Source: Gaertneriomyces semiglobifer
Lineage: Eukaryota > Chytridiomycota > Chytridiomycetes > Spizellomycetales > Spizellomycetaceae
Assembly (NCBI GenBank): GCA_025558075.1
Contig: JAHLKF010000003.1
Span: 62,001-126,000, forward strand
Direction: 5' to 3'
Length of the DNA stretch: 64,000 bases
The notes under the pieces were generated by a model. That model saw nothing but the letters and a program-made list of their open reading frames with translations, was not told the DNA's origin and ran no database searches. Shown here piece after piece: positions 1-11,591 of the stretch. The position numbers and the translations under genes were made by a program. How positions within the stretch are numbered: the first letter of the stretch is position 1; every line of letters starts with the position of its first letter.

Positions 1-1887
1 CTTGATCGCCTGGCCCAGCAGCATCAGTGTGGCCATGCAGAAACAAGTCAGACTTGCGTGATTTTTCTTGACTTAATTCTGCCTTTTCCTGTCCTTGCCG
101 CCGCCATTCGATACTATCCTTGATGAATCCCCCGGGCGCTCCCCCCCACAGTTCGCTTATGTTCTCCGCCGTCAAGGGAGTGGCATCCTTTGCGAACCTG
201 TCCATCTGATTAGATTGCATGGGCGATCCAACAGATGGTGAAGATGCAGAGTTGGCATGGCCTGTGTATGCAACTGAAGGGTGTACATATGACGTATAAG
301 CCTGCTGCGCCGCTAAACTCAACATGTTCAACATCGCAAGGGAATGGTAAGCGGTCATCCCTGGCATGCCATTGTACCCTCCGGGAGTTACGGCTTCACT
401 TCCATCTCCACTCTGAGGTTGTGCGCCAGCTTGTGCTGACAAATACTGGTAGCTTTGTTGCGCTTTTGCATCCTGATTTCGAAGAATATCCTGTATGTGT
501 TGTACGTAGTTCTGTGCTGTGGTCTCGTCATACAATAGGCCTTGCTGAAGTCTCTGGTAATACTCTGCCTCGACACTGCCAGGAAACGGATTGGAATGGG
601 ACGTCGTACGAGAATGGGGAGGAGTCAGTGATGGCAGTGAGTTCGTGCTTTCATCGTTTGCAGTAGCAACGGAAAGAAGGGACGGCGTGGATAGAGTTAG
701 ATTCCTATCACGTCCTTGTCGAGCTGACAAGGAATCATCGTCACCAGTTCTTTTGAGAAAGTCGGAGACAGCAGATTCAGGTACTTGGGTGTCATTCTCC
801 GCGCCTTCCATCCTTACCATATCTTCAGATATCTCCCCTTCTTTACTTGGCTCTGGCAGTGAGAAGGCGTCCATTTGCGCTGTGGTACTATCCGGAGACG
901 GTGACCCTGGCACCGGAAGTTCGTCTAGACGTTCCGGTCTTGAAGGGCTCACAGGGGGCGGTGTTGGAGATAAAACATCTCTTCCCTCTGTTAGTAAAAG
1001 CTCTGCGTTGTGTACTTTCAAATTTGGCGGTTTCGGTGCCACCGCGCCAGTCTGCGGGTCGAAATCGAGTATAGGCCGAAGATCATTCTCCACATTGTAC
1101 CGCGAGGCCAGCCGTCGTGATTCCCAAAGTGGTATCCTACCAGATGCCGCGTAAGTTACAAGCGCAAATGTAACGAGATAGGAGTGACTCAGTGTGAGCA
1201 AAGCGCATGGGCATTCGGGCAGTCCACTCTGAAAAGGCTAGATGGATGCACAATCCTTCTGCAACAGGCACCATGTCTGCTTCCTCAAAGATACAGGGAC
1301 CTTTGTCAGGGGTTTGTACGTTCTGTAAGGAACAATGGCTCCAGGCAACGGTCGTATTCAACGCTGATTGCGCAGCGGTTTCTCTTACGCCGCATATCTC
1401 GCAACCTCTAACATTCCACTCAAGCTTCAACAAGTTGGATCACATTCCCCGCACATACAATATGCCGCAAGCCGTTCCGTACTCACCATGTGCCCTGGTA
1501 CTTCCCGTATCCTCCCTGTATTTTTTCATGCTCTCCGTTCAAAACCTCCCGTTCCAGGATCTTTGTGCGCTTTGGCTTAGTAAAACCAGCTACTTTGAGA
1601 ATCTGCGTTGCATTCATGTAGCTGTCAGACATTCTACGCATCACCGGGGTGTCTCGACACATCATCTCGTATACAGGAACGCCCGAGTATATCGCCGAGT
1701 AGATTGTGGTTCCGTTAACAGCTCCCGTTGGGCTGCCCGGCCTATCCACACTTTGATGGGAAACGTCATCAGCTGGGCCTGCTGGCGTGTGTGAACTCGC
1801 GAGAGGTGACGGCTCCATAGGAGGATGGGAGGCCTGACTTAAGGGCGACGCGACGTCGACATCAGATGCGAGAGTTGTCACCTCCAT
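1..1887 (-). CDS. APSES (KilA-N) domain transcription factor, 3' part beyond window
   Basis: Sequence-specific DNA-binding protein of the Mbp1/Swi4/StuA class, expected to act in the nucleus on cell-cycle or developmental genes. Exon 1 is 1887-1487, exon 2 runs from 1136 to the window edge, and the intron between (1137-1486) has GTGAGT/TAG ends. The DNA-binding domain starts near residue 60 and reads [11 protein letters not shown], then [12 protein letters not shown], then [13 protein letters not shown]. The splice restores [24 protein letters not shown], the usual end of an APSES domain. The remaining visible protein is Ser/Thr/Pro-rich and disordered, with a short Q-rich, possibly coiled segment encoded near 430-560. 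No ankyr repeats are reached, so Mbp1-like and StuA-like types cannot be separated. The intron of 350 nt is far longer than the others here. The family is certain; the subfamily is open. Confidence 0.9.
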
Positions 1888-2243
1888 AGTAGCAAACTTC
1901 CGCTATCTCCTTGTACCGTGGGCTGAGCTGCACTGCTGCTGCCTTTCGCCTTTCTCACCACTTCGTACCTGCGCTTCCTTTAAGTTCCCTTTTGACGGGC
2001 GCCTCGTCGCTCGCAGCGGAGAAGGTTGCGCGAGGAACCCGCAAGCCACATAAGCCACGCTTATGTCACGGCTGACTAAGGTGCACGCAAATGGCACAGT
2101 CGTCGAAACCGGAGTTGCATAAGCATCCTTCGCGTGTTCACCGCTCTTGGACGTTTGGCAAGATATGTCCTGAACTAATAGTGCTCTCTCAACCAAAAAT
2201 GCATGTTGAGGAGCCAAGTACTTCTGCTCGTTGTAATAGAGCT

Positions 2244-2600
2244 ATGTCTACAATGTCGCACATAAATTTAACAAGCCTACCGCCGGAATTGCTTGCACAA
2301 ATTGCAACTTTACTCGACACAAAATCTTTAGCTCGCTTGAAGGAATCTCTACCGAAACAGTCTCATTCCCTCATCGACATGGAGCTAGCAAAGCGCGAGA
2401 CCGATGATATTGTTTCTTGCCTCAAGAATGCGCTGCCAGTTAAGCGATCTGAAACATTACACCAACGAATTGCAGCGTTGCCGCATAGTATGAGGATGTT
2501 GTGCGTGGATAGATTGATACGAAGACACTCTCCTTCGATTGCTGAACTTGAGGTATTACAACGATGGAAAGACTTTACTGATGCGATGATGACTTTATAA
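2244..2600 (+). CDS. small F-box-like protein, hypothetical
   Basis: Single-exon reading frame of 118 aa from ATG 2244; an in-frame ATG at 2091 would give 169 aa. I prefer the later start because the extra N-terminal residues look like untranslated sequence and a second Met follows at once. Residues 8-35 read LTSLPPELLAQIATLLDTKS, which has the shape of an F-box (LxxLPxEllxxI followed by a leucine-rich helix); an F-box would bind Skp1 in an SCF ubiquitin ligase. The rest is helical with no substrate-binding repeat. The gene is divergent from the APSES gene, with about 350 bp between the starts. It is short for an F-box protein, so it could be a fragment or a lineage-specific gene. Confidence 0.4.
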   Translation: MSTMSHINLTSLPPELLAQIATLLDTKSLARLKESLPKQSHSLIDMELAKRETDDIVSCLKNALPVKRSETLHQRIAALPHSMRMLCVDRLIRRHSPSIAELEVLQRWKDFTDAMMTL

Positions 2601-2891
2601 TGGTCGGCAACCTGTATTGCACACGGACGGACGAGCATTTGTAAAATACCTTGACCATCGATACCTTCTCTCCTGTTGTGATCATGCATGGTAATATGAT
2701 AAAAGTTAATCATTTGACATCGTATCGGACAGCAGTCTGAGATCATAACGCAACACGCAATATCAGTACGGCAGGAACCGACAAGGTATGCTGCTCGATC
2801 AAAGGCCACTGAGCCCTTGCAACAAACATTGGTGAATCTGTGTAACAATGTATTTGAAAGAAGAATTACATTCTAACGTACAGAATATCAA

Positions 2892-2964
2892 GGGGAATTA
2901 GCTCAAATGGCAGAGCGCTCGCTTAGCATGCGAGAGGCACGGGGATCAATGCCCCGATTCTCCA
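2892..2964 (+). tRNA. tRNA-Ala (AGC)
   Basis: All arms of the cloverleaf can be drawn: acceptor GGGGAAT pairs with ATTCTCC (one G-U), anticodon stem CTCGC/GCGAG holds the loop TTAGCAT with anticodon AGC, and the T stem CGGGG/CCCCG is perfect. It is 73 nt long with discriminator A and no intron. Confidence 0.97.
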
Positions 2965-3281
2965 TTTATTTTGCTTTTTCATTTTCATGAGAGTCTATGC
3001 GCCCTGAAATGATATGTTACTGGGGTACGTACTGACTAGCCAACTGGCACACAGTGTTGTACGATGTGTGAATGTATTGACGAAAGCGCACTCCGCATTC
3101 AAGCAGGTAAAATGCGCAACCTAGTATGGCGCACCCTGTACTGCTCACCCAACATATCTATTGATCATCGTATGTCCTTCAGGTTCGCCACCTGTCAGCA
3201 TGCTAGATACTCTAATTACGTATCATCTAGCTAGTTCATGAGGTCTATAATGATCGGAGGGTATCGATTGATGAGGGTCCC
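2965..3281. other. intergenic, no gene seen
   Basis: This stretch lies between the tRNA-Ala gene and the stop codon of the HNH gene. I see no open frame with coding character and no RNA gene; it holds the 3' flank of both neighbours. Confidence 0.6.
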
Positions 3282-4141
3282 TCAACAGCTTTTCAACACG
3301 GTTGTAAGCTTGCTCTTCTCAGCTGCGGTGACAGAGAGTTTGTAGACACTTTTGACCTTGACCCACATTCTAGCGTAGGTGCAGTGGAAGGAAGCTATAA
3401 ATTAGAGACACAACGTTTGGTTAGCCCATAATAAACAATGTGAATGGCCGGTCAAGATAGATTTCTTACAAAGCGTGGGCATCCATTCATCCGGCGACTG
3501 GTCAGACTTGGAGTTGTTCTCTGTACCGGTGACAGCAACCAATTGAGGGTTGGTCAAATCATTGGCAAAGGCACGACGTTGTTCCTGAGACTGTCGATAT
3601 AGAACGGGAATGAGATTCATGAAAAAAAAAACACAGGATCCACAATGCACCGTACCCAAGTATTGGCGCCAGACCGCCAAGCGTCACTCAATGGAATAAC
3701 GTGGTCAATCTGAATATCTTTGGCATCTTTCCAAGTTTTGCCATCGTAGGGCGAAAGCCAAGTACCAGCTGTCGGCGCGCAGTTGCTTCCGACTTTGACG
3801 TTCGTACCATCGCGTTGGAGGATGGTTTCGCGCACACTTTTGACGAAACAAGTAGGATGAGTTACGTTGAAAGACAATAATTGCGGTAAATGCTGTGAGG
3901 ACACTTACTTGCACGCTCCTTGTACCGCGATCCAGTGCGGAAACTTGTCGCGACTGTAACCATCAGGGTCACTCTTGCGAACACGGAGGTCAGTAAGCAT
4001 GCTCCTGGCACTGCTTGCAGACGGAATGTTGGGTATGTTGGCGCGGCGTTCAAGCGTAGCAATGACATCTTGGTCGGCAGTGATGTCGACTGGCAAAGCT
4101 GCCACCGTCGATGCAAGTACGGCTAAAAGTAGAAATTTCAT
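3282..4141 (-). CDS. secreted HNH-type nuclease (DUF1524-like)
   Basis: Predicted secreted DNA/RNA endonuclease of 215 aa. Exons are 4141-3909, 3836-3656, 3590-3470 and 3394-3282, with introns of 72, 65 and 75 nt; phases agree throughout. Residues 1-16 form a signal peptide (MKFLLLAVLASTVAALP). The second exon carries the family core: RDGTN, GTWLSPYDGKTW, then DIQIDHVIPLSDAWRSGA, where the DHVIPL histidine is the expected catalytic and metal-site residue. The third exon gives FANDLTNPQLVAV with the HNH asparagine (LxNPQLV), and the last gives CTYARMWVKVK and VTAAEK, as in fungal and actinobacterial members. Length and motif order fit the family. It could serve extracellular nucleic-acid scavenging or interaction with other organisms; nothing in the neighbourhood decides this. 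Confidence 0.87.
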
Positions 4142-5575
4142 CCTGAACTAAAACTTGAGGGGGCACCGTGATGGAGATATGAAGTCTTGACCGAGTTGGC
4201 TGTGCAGCGGACGTTCCAAAATCCTGGGGTTATATCTGACAAGCAAACACAGTCTGGTTATCCCCAGGAACAGCCTGTGCAGCTATGAGTCCGGAGAAGA
4301 GAAGGGTCGGGGTGGTGTGATAGGATGAGCGGTGCTCCCCACATGGCGAACCCCGAGCTTTATATGCTCCCCACACTGGTCGCCTTCGTCATGCTTTCGG
4401 CACACGCCGTTATCAGCGACATGAACGTATGTTGGAAAGAAACCGGACTTTCCTGAGGCATGTGAACACCGGTCCTGACACGTTCCGGGGTACCACTACC
4501 GCATTGCAGCCCCTCTGCCGTATAGGGTCCCCGATTTGGACCGATCTCGTCCGATAAATGATCGACGTATCGGCGCATGGATGTCCACGCTTGACATTAA
4601 TTCTACAATTCGTAGAAGGATTTGGCGTGTCGAGCAGCGCAAACATCATCAGCTGGGCTTTGGACCTTGTGGTTGTCGGACCTGGGCTCTGGAACGTGGA
4701 ATCAACAAAAAAAAGGGTTGTAGTCTTTTGAACGGCCTGACGCACACAACCGTCCGGACGTGCGGGAGGTTCGAAATAGATTTTTATTTTGTGTAGAACG
4801 CGACGTCATTCTTTCGCTCACGGGGGGGATGGACGCCTGCCGTTGTCGACAAGGCATTATCGTCGTTGACTCGTTGGGGACCCGAGAAAGGAGTTGCCGG
4901 GGTTGGAGTGAGCTTTCGGGGTTGTGGAGCCGAGAATATTTTTACGCCGACGCGACCGCGTGCAGCGGGTCTTTCCGCACGTATGGCAGCAGCAGCATTT
5001 GTAGCGGAGCGGTATGAAGGAACAAGGGTCATTCATCAAGAGACGTTTGGGTTCCAGCGCTCACAACGAATACATGTCATTCGCAGTGCCCGCGGCGAGT
5101 ACCCAGTCTCTTGTCTTACCCCGATGGATGATAGCAGGCCATCGACGATGCGATGTCAGAAATAGAAGGCTGCAGGGAAGGATATCCGTGATTAACGCGA
5201 AAGCTGTGATCTGGGCAGATAGTGTTACGGTGAAACGGCCCAGCGTTAGTCGCGGATATGCCTTGCACATGAATGTATTGGAATATGAGGCAGCAGGACA
5301 TGCACATAGGCGAGGGCGCGCCTCCAAAGGCTCCGAAACAAGAAGATTGTATTTTGCCGTTTTAAAGGCTGGTAGAACAATGTGAATAATCTCGATCCAT
5401 TAAACGGTTATATACAAGATAGACATTGCGAACTACATCGTTTCTAACTAATAATAAGTACATCAAGCACAAAAGCATGTATGCCGCACTAATTAAATTG
5501 GATCTAATAGTCTATGTTTTTCTTAAAAAAAAAAGAAAAAGGCACAGGAACGTGCTTTGCTGAACGTGTTCCACG
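4142..5575. other. 1.4-kb gene-poor stretch upstream of HNH gene
   Basis: No frame here resembles a known protein and none has convincing splice structure. On the minus strand a TATA-like TATAAAG lies at 4364-4358, about 220 bp before the HNH start, flanked by two copies of a short TGCTCCCCACA-type repeat at about 4333-4343 and 4365-4375. The segment from 4600 to 5350 is GC-rich and open by chance in several frames on both strands. A run of A at about 5526-5535 closes it. Confidence 0.5.
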
Positions 5576-6919
5576 TCAATTACGCTTCTGCGAGTGTTTC
5601 CTGACGAGTTCCCGCATTTTCAAGTGGTGCTGCCGCTGTTCCTCCATGCGTTCGCTGTGTTCACTTGACCGCGACCCTGCGCTGGAGACGCTTCCGTTGC
5701 GATCTAGCAGCCGCGTGAGACTGTTGAATGGGCGGTCAAGGACATCCATCTCGATTTCAGCTTGAGGTTCATTCCTTGACACCATCGGTGGCGCGTAAGC
5801 TGTGGGTGGAACGGTAGGTGCGAGGAAGGGATCGTTCGTATCGGTGGGACGACGGATGCCAGCAGGTGCAGGCATTTGTGGTGCAGGATGAGCAAATGGC
5901 GTCGCGTGTATCGGATCCCGCGTATTCTGTGGCAATGGGTTATGCTGTTGTCGGCGAGTGTACTGTCTCGCAATGGTAACACCCGAATTTCCCGAGTTCA
6001 GTACATTTGGATCACGTTGTGGTGCCAGAAATTGTTGCTGTTGCTGATTGTGATGTAAGGACAGCTCTGCTTGCGAATGTTGTTGCGGGGTGTACGGCGC
6101 GTGCTGCCTCATTGGAATCACAGGATGCACGGAAGAAGGTATGCTCGGTGGAGTGGGCTTGCCAGAACTAGAGCCAGTTCGGTTGTGACTCGCACCAGGC
6201 CTTTCGTACCCCATGGCTTTTCCAGGATAGTGTCGTTGAGCCTGATCAAAATTGACACTCAACCTCATTCCACGTCCACGCGTACCAGTTAGCTCGCTCT
6301 GCTCCGCAATGAGTAAGGATCTGCGGCTGGCCCGTCGCTCCCACGGCGTGACGGTCTCACTGCGCAACGTGTTCATAAAGCTCGGCGGTCTATCGAAATC
6401 GTCGAGATCTTGCTTCCCAAACGTGCTAAGGCGAAAGCTCCGCACGCGCTCAGTGATTCTGTCTGGTGAGACTTCATGCGCCCGAAAGTTCGCAGTCATG
6501 GTTGCGACAAAGCCCAGAAGTGCCACCACGGCTACCAAAATGGGTCCGGCAAGCGCCATGGGTGACATCCGGTCAGCGACCATCAACAAAGCGAGCTGAA
6601 GCTCAGGTGAGATATCATCCTTCGTGCTATTGCTATTGCTGTTGATGGCCGTCGTGGTCGGTGAAGCGGCTGATAATCGAGTTAAGGTTGCGGGTGGTAA
6701 CGTGGTGACGCCGATTGTTGGAGATGGACGGGAGGTGACCTGTGGCGGTGGTAGCTGTGTTGGCAATATTGTAGGAATGGACGGAAAGGTTGACGGACGA
6801 GGTGCAGACACAGTTGTGGATTCGCGGAAAGTAATGAACGTGAATATTTGAGCGGATACGAGTGATGATGCCGATCCTATGATCAGGATGAGGAAAAAGT
6901 ACAGTCGTTGTCGTCGCAT
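5576..6919 (-). CDS. single-pass type I membrane protein, hypothetical
   Basis: One exon, 447 aa, starting at ATG 6919. Residues 1-24 form a basic and then hydrophobic signal peptide (MRRQRLYFFLILIIGSASSL). Residues 30-95 are rich in Ser, Thr and Pro, as in an O-glycosylated extracellular stalk. One membrane segment follows at about 122-146 (MALAGPILVAVVALLGFVATM). The remaining 300 residues would be cytoplasmic: basic and Ser-rich at first, then a Q/H/P-rich low-complexity stretch, with a charged helical C-terminus (MEEQRQHHLKMRELVRKHS). The layout resembles fungal wall-stress sensors (WSC/Mid2 type), but no WSC cysteine domain is present, so a sensor role is only a possibility. I recognise no family. 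Confidence 0.8.
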   Translation of the reverse strand: MRRQRLYFFLILIIGSASSLVSAQIFTFITFRESTTVSAPRPSTFPSIPTILPTQLPPPQVTSRPSPTIGVTTLPPATLTRLSAASPTTTAINSNSNSTKDDISPELQLALLMVADRMSPMALAGPILVAVVALLGFVATMTANFRAHEVSPDRITERVRSFRLSTFGKQDLDDFDRPPSFMNTLRSETVTPWERRASRRSLLIAEQSELTGTRGRGMRLSVNFDQAQRHYPGKAMGYERPGASHNRTGSSSGKPTPPSIPSSVHPVIPMRQHAPYTPQQHSQAELSLHHNQQQQQFLAPQRDPNVLNSGNSGVTIARQYTRRQQHNPLPQNTRDPIHATPFAHPAPQMPAPAGIRRPTDTNDPFLAPTVPPTAYAPPMVSRNEPQAEIEMDVLDRPFNSLTRLLDRNGSVSSAGSRSSEHSERMEEQRQHHLKMRELVRKHSQKRN

Positions 6920-8087
6920 TTCACTCAAACGTTATCCGCTTCACAAGCGTGGGTATAGTATGATATAGCGTCGATATTACGAGTAAGGAGAACCCGGTTC
7001 TGGTGATGTAGTCAAGTATTCTAGAGCCTCCGGCCGCGATGCTGGCTACTACCCATTGCACCCCACGTACCCACTCCTTTGTCTAGAGTTCAGCGGTAGA
7101 TGATTCGAGTGCCTTGTTCCAGCCAGTGTCCAATAGTGCCAATAGTGACACTTATGCGGTCCAAAATCTCGGAAAACTTTTGCGCAGCCGTTCGACGCCA
7201 ACGCGTTTCTGAGGCTCTCGCGAATTGAGGCCGGGAGCCTCTGATTGCAGTGTGGTGGTTGGTGATTAGAACGAGAACGAGGAGGTTGGGCAATGGAGAG
7301 GTTCTGCGCTGATGGGGTGGGAGGTAGCCCTGAATTACTGACGACAATGACTTGTAAATGCCCGAGACTTAAAATATAATGAGTCGTTCTTCAGTGACCA
7401 CTGTCTGTCATGGGTTGGAAACGATGGAGCAGGCATCGTATGCCTTGTATGAATGTATATATGGAAGACCCGATAACAATCATAACAACGAGGGGACGCT
7501 CAGAGAGCCTAATCCCTGATGCTGCAAAGAGAGAAATGTGTTTGATCACGTAGAGATCACAACCCACCCGCGGTGACAACTGAGAAGTCGGTTGAGGTCG
7601 ACATCCTTGAAATGAACAACGCCTCGACAGGTTCGTTCGTTGCCATTGTCGAGCGTCGAAGTGATGAATCCAAATCGAACTTTATCCATCCACCCAGAGT
7701 TGGTTCTGTTTGCAAATTTTCACCCATTAGACAGACTAACTTTCAGCAAGTCCATGCCTTATTATACTTCTATGACCTTCCTCGCAGGACTAGCGCGGCC
7801 ATGGAGTGCCCGTCGTGCCCGTCGCAGGCGGTGAAGCGTCTTTTATAAAAGTAGTTCTCCTTGTTCGGAGCAAGTCTTCACAAAGTCCGAGGAAGGCGGT
7901 TGGGAGCGCGTCGAAACACCAACGGAGCATCAATTTCACACTTTCAGCGAAAGAGAGTCACACTTTTGGGCCGCTGCACGAGGACCGTTCGACAGACAAT
8001 CAGAGTGCAGGCCCTGTTCGAGTTGATGCGTGAAGGACAGGCAACGAACAAGGTCAAGTAATCACAGTTAACAGAGCCGCTGGCGCG
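6920..8087. other. divergent intergenic region, 1.2 kb
   Basis: Promoter side of both the membrane-protein gene (minus) and the F-BAR/RhoGAP gene (plus). Small open frames on both strands show no family resemblance and no consistent exon phases. A TATA box for the plus-strand gene is listed separately. Confidence 0.5.
7844..7850 (+). promoter_or_regulatory. TATA box upstream of F-BAR/RhoGAP gene
   Basis: TATAAAA lies 238 bp before the start codon at 8088. The position is compatible with a long 5' leader; the transcript start is not known. Confidence 0.45.
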
Positions 8088-11000
8088 ATGCTTCGTTTTG
8101 AAGACTGCTTTTGGGGCACCGGCGAAGATCCGACTCTCGGCGTGCGCACCCTTCATGAGCTATTCGCGCAGCATCTGGCTGAGGCCAGCGACCTCGCGGA
8201 CCTGGTCCGTGCGCGAATCGTCATGGAAGAGCATCACGCCTCCCACTTTCTCGAGCTCGCTCGTCACTCTGGCCATACGCCGAAGGATAAGCGGCGGTAC
8301 TCGCGCGCTTCCACACCCGCTATTGCGGCGGGAACAATGACTGGTTTGAACGGGGAGAAGAAAACGTTCGAATGGGACAAGATTGTTGAAGTAGTAAAGG
8401 AAGGAGTAGTGACCGCCGCCGAAAAGAGCAAAATAAAAACCCCAGCAAGCTGGAAGGCCGAACCTGTACAAATGACCGATACTAGCACTAGTACAGTCAG
8501 TCCTGTCGTGGACGATTCAAGTCTGAAGCCGACGATACGAAAGCTGCGGGAGCAGATGGTGTCGATGGCCGCCGCGCATAGGAAGCACGCGGACACCCTC
8601 ACACTTGCTGTGCTCTCACCGTTGCGCGCGTTCATTGAACAGCACCGAAGGGCTATCTCCAAAAAGAAGACCGAAGTAGATATGAAATACACTGCGCTGA
8701 AGCAGCTTGCGCTTGATATTGAGGCCAGGAAAGTGGTCTATATCCAGCGCTGCTTGGTGGCAGACGAAGAGCATAGAAAGTTTCAAGAAAGAGGCAAGAC
8801 CAGCAATTCTCCAGTCATGATTGGCTCCCGAAGCGTAGGTGCTGGAGAATTTGCCCAGATTGTCGAATCCATGAAAGGTGCCGTGAAAACCAAGAGTATC
8901 ATGACAGATCTCGGCCTTTTTGAAGGCTGTTTCATGGGCGATGATGCGATAGACTTTTTGCACAAGAGATATCCCGGTGTTCCGCGCTCTGACTTCTCCG
9001 GAGTATGCCAAGAAATGCTGAATCGCCGGTTGATAACTGTGGTTGTTGGGCCGAACGATTCCCGGTTTGACCGGCAGTTACCTTATCAATTCGGTAGACC
9101 ACAACTGAGAAGCGGTGAGCCACCGCATGTGAAGGCGCGGGCAGATGCGGAGACCGCCAAGGCAGAGTATGAAAGCGCCATCAAAATTGCGGAACATACG
9201 AGAAGTGCTCTGGAATTCCATATTACCGATTACTTGATCGCCGTGGAGGATGCCGAGAGATATAGGTTAAAGGTGGTCAAGGAAGCTGCTTGCGCTTTGG
9301 AAAGTGCACAGGTTTTTGCGGCAGATGAAGTACGTAGTACATGGCAAGGTGCACCGGGCGATGAGCTCGCGACGTCCGTACCCAATCGTTTACAAACACC
9401 CGAACCATCTTCTGCGTTGCACTATATTGCTAGCACGTACCGTACGGGGCACATTCGGTCAAAGCCATTTGTATTCGAGTCGTACTACTCCGGAAGAGCG
9501 CCACATCAAATATTTGGTATTCCACTGGACGAACTGTACCGCACGACAGAAACCGCTATACCGTCGCTCGTGTCCAAATGCGTCGCAAGCCTTCACGAAA
9601 GTTTTGTAAACGGCCGCAGCACAATTGACACCTGGGTGACGCGGAATATGGACTTGCCTTCCGTCCAGTTCCTTAGGTTGGAATTCGATGGCGCGGGACC
9701 GTTTGGTGACTGCAGTGAGAAGAGAACATCGAGTGAAGGCGAGGGTTTGGACAGCAAAGGGGTTGCGATGACTCAGTTGGCGAGATATGATCCCAAGATT
9801 GTGGCTGGAGTGCTAAAATTGTACCTTGTGGAGTTGCCCATAAGCCTTTGCCCTGGCGAGGCGTATGAAGGTGTTGGTATGCTGTACTCTGATGGTGAGT
9901 CCTCTGCTTTCCGATGAGTCCCGTCGTGTAACCGTGCATCCTCATCTTTTATGATATCAGATTTCAGGCAACTGGACGACCATATCCGCATCACATCGAT
10001 CAAATCCTTACTGTCCACGCTGACCAAACCACACTTTGAAACTCTCAAGCTGTTTCTAGGGTACCTTCATCTCATAACTAAAGACTTACCTGACACAGAC
10101 GATCGCATCTTATCGCTTGCCTTGATCCTTTCACCGTGCATTCTACGGCCTCCCGTCGAGTCTCCTACAACACTACAAGACACGCATCCGGAACGCTTTG
10201 CCCTGGAGGTCATTGTTCGGTACGATGAATTTTTTGGGTCCATTGATCCGGAGACTTTCAAGTATTCCCCAACCGAAAGAAAAGTTAAAGAGGAGGTCAA
10301 ACCTGTCTTAAGCATCGAAGGGGGTGACGTTCCACAGCAAGCACAGCAAACACCGCCTTTGAGAGAGCCTATGGTCAAAAGAGGATGGTTCCCGTGGCCG
10401 CTCAGTGTGACCACGGCCCTAGCTTCTGCAACAAAATCCCCTACTACGCCGACAAGTGCGAAGCCTTTGCTTTCTCCCGCCAATGACGTTGAAGAAACGG
10501 AGAGCGCTACTGGGTCAAAGAAGAACTCTCGCGCATCGAGGCTCGAAGAGAGACTTGCTGGTTTGATGGCAAGGAATCGCGCACGTATGCAGAGTGTTGC
10601 TGTCCCGGGACATGAGGATACGACGGTGCCGATGACTCCAATCACTGAGAAAATCGATCAGATGGAGCAGGAAAAGGAAGTTTTGAACGATGAGGGAGAG
10701 GGCTATGTAATGAAGAGTGGAAGTAAGGAGAAGAAGGACGGATGGCTCACTGGCATTTTTGGTAAGGGTAAGAAAGGCGAGGAAGTCGCCGATGAACGAG
10801 CCGTGGGCGCAGGACCAGCAGATGATGACACTGTCGTTACATCTGAAAAGGCGTCGTCCGCGGAGGCGGCACCCGCGGCTTCAATTGTGGAGCACGTTAC
10901 CGAGAAGAGTGAAAGCACACAACAGGCCGATCGTCGCGCCTCGGCTCAGTCGACCTCCTCTTCGTCGTCGGGTAAATCTAGTAAAACCGTGACGGGTGTC

Positions 11001-11591
11001 AGGAAAGCGGCAGTTGAGCTTTTGGGTGGTGTTATTGGAAGCCTAGCTGCGACGAAAGCCACCGAGGAGATCATGGACACAGTTGCAGAGAGCAACCCAA
11101 AAACAGATGAAGTTATTGAAGATAAAGAACCAGTTGATTCTGGGATAGCGTCGCCTGCGATGCCGTCTCCAACTTTGCCAGCGGCAATCGATGCGGTGGT
11201 GCTGCCTGTTACAGAACCCGTTGACGAGCACCTAGATGACTCGGGCGACGACGATGTGCCCGAACATTCATCAGTACTTTCACCCTCTTTTGAGGCGGCT
11301 TCGCCGTACGATGCCATCTTAACGACGGATCCACTCGATATCCGTTCAACTGCCACTGGTTCGGAGTATGCCGCGAGTGAATATGAATCGACCATGGAAG
11401 AATCGGAAAGTGGTTCGGACTCGGATGACAACGAATCGGAGAGTGACGACGAAGAGGAGGAGAACAGTAGCCGTGGAGATCAGGAGAACTCGGAGCAAGC
11501 GAACGACCCTGCTGAAGTGGAAGAAACGGATGACGAGTATCAGAACCCGTCGTTTGCGCAAGACCTTAACGAATATCTACAATGGGGATAG
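8088..11591 (+). CDS. F-BAR / DEP / RhoGAP protein (Rgd2-like)
   Basis: GTPase-activating protein for Rho/Cdc42-type GTPases that binds curved membrane through its F-BAR domain. Exons 8088-9894 and 9961-11591 (66-nt intron, GTGAGT/CAG) give 1145 aa. Residues 1-60 form the FCH start (LHELFAQHLAEASDLADLVRAR). A DEP domain sits at about 260-345 (GCFMGDDAIDFL, FSGVCQEMLNRRLI), inserted before the last F-BAR helices at 347-410, the arrangement of yeast Rgd2. RhoGAP spans about 474-700, starting IFGIPLDELYR and continuing LKLYLVELPISLC and ITSIKSLLSTL, with the intron inside the domain. No GIFRxSG motif is present; the segment WVTRNMDLPSVQFLR holds the best arginine-finger candidate. The C-terminal 400 residues are acidic and Ser/Glu/Asp-rich. 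GAP activity is inferred. Confidence 0.92.

Noticed and set aside
235..1154. Long plus-strand frames over the start of the window
   Set aside because: They lie opposite the continuous minus-strand APSES-gene exon and resemble nothing.
5014..5385. 123-aa plus-strand frame
   Set aside because: It overlaps equally long frames on the other strand and has no family resemblance or splice partner; likely chance in GC-rich DNA.
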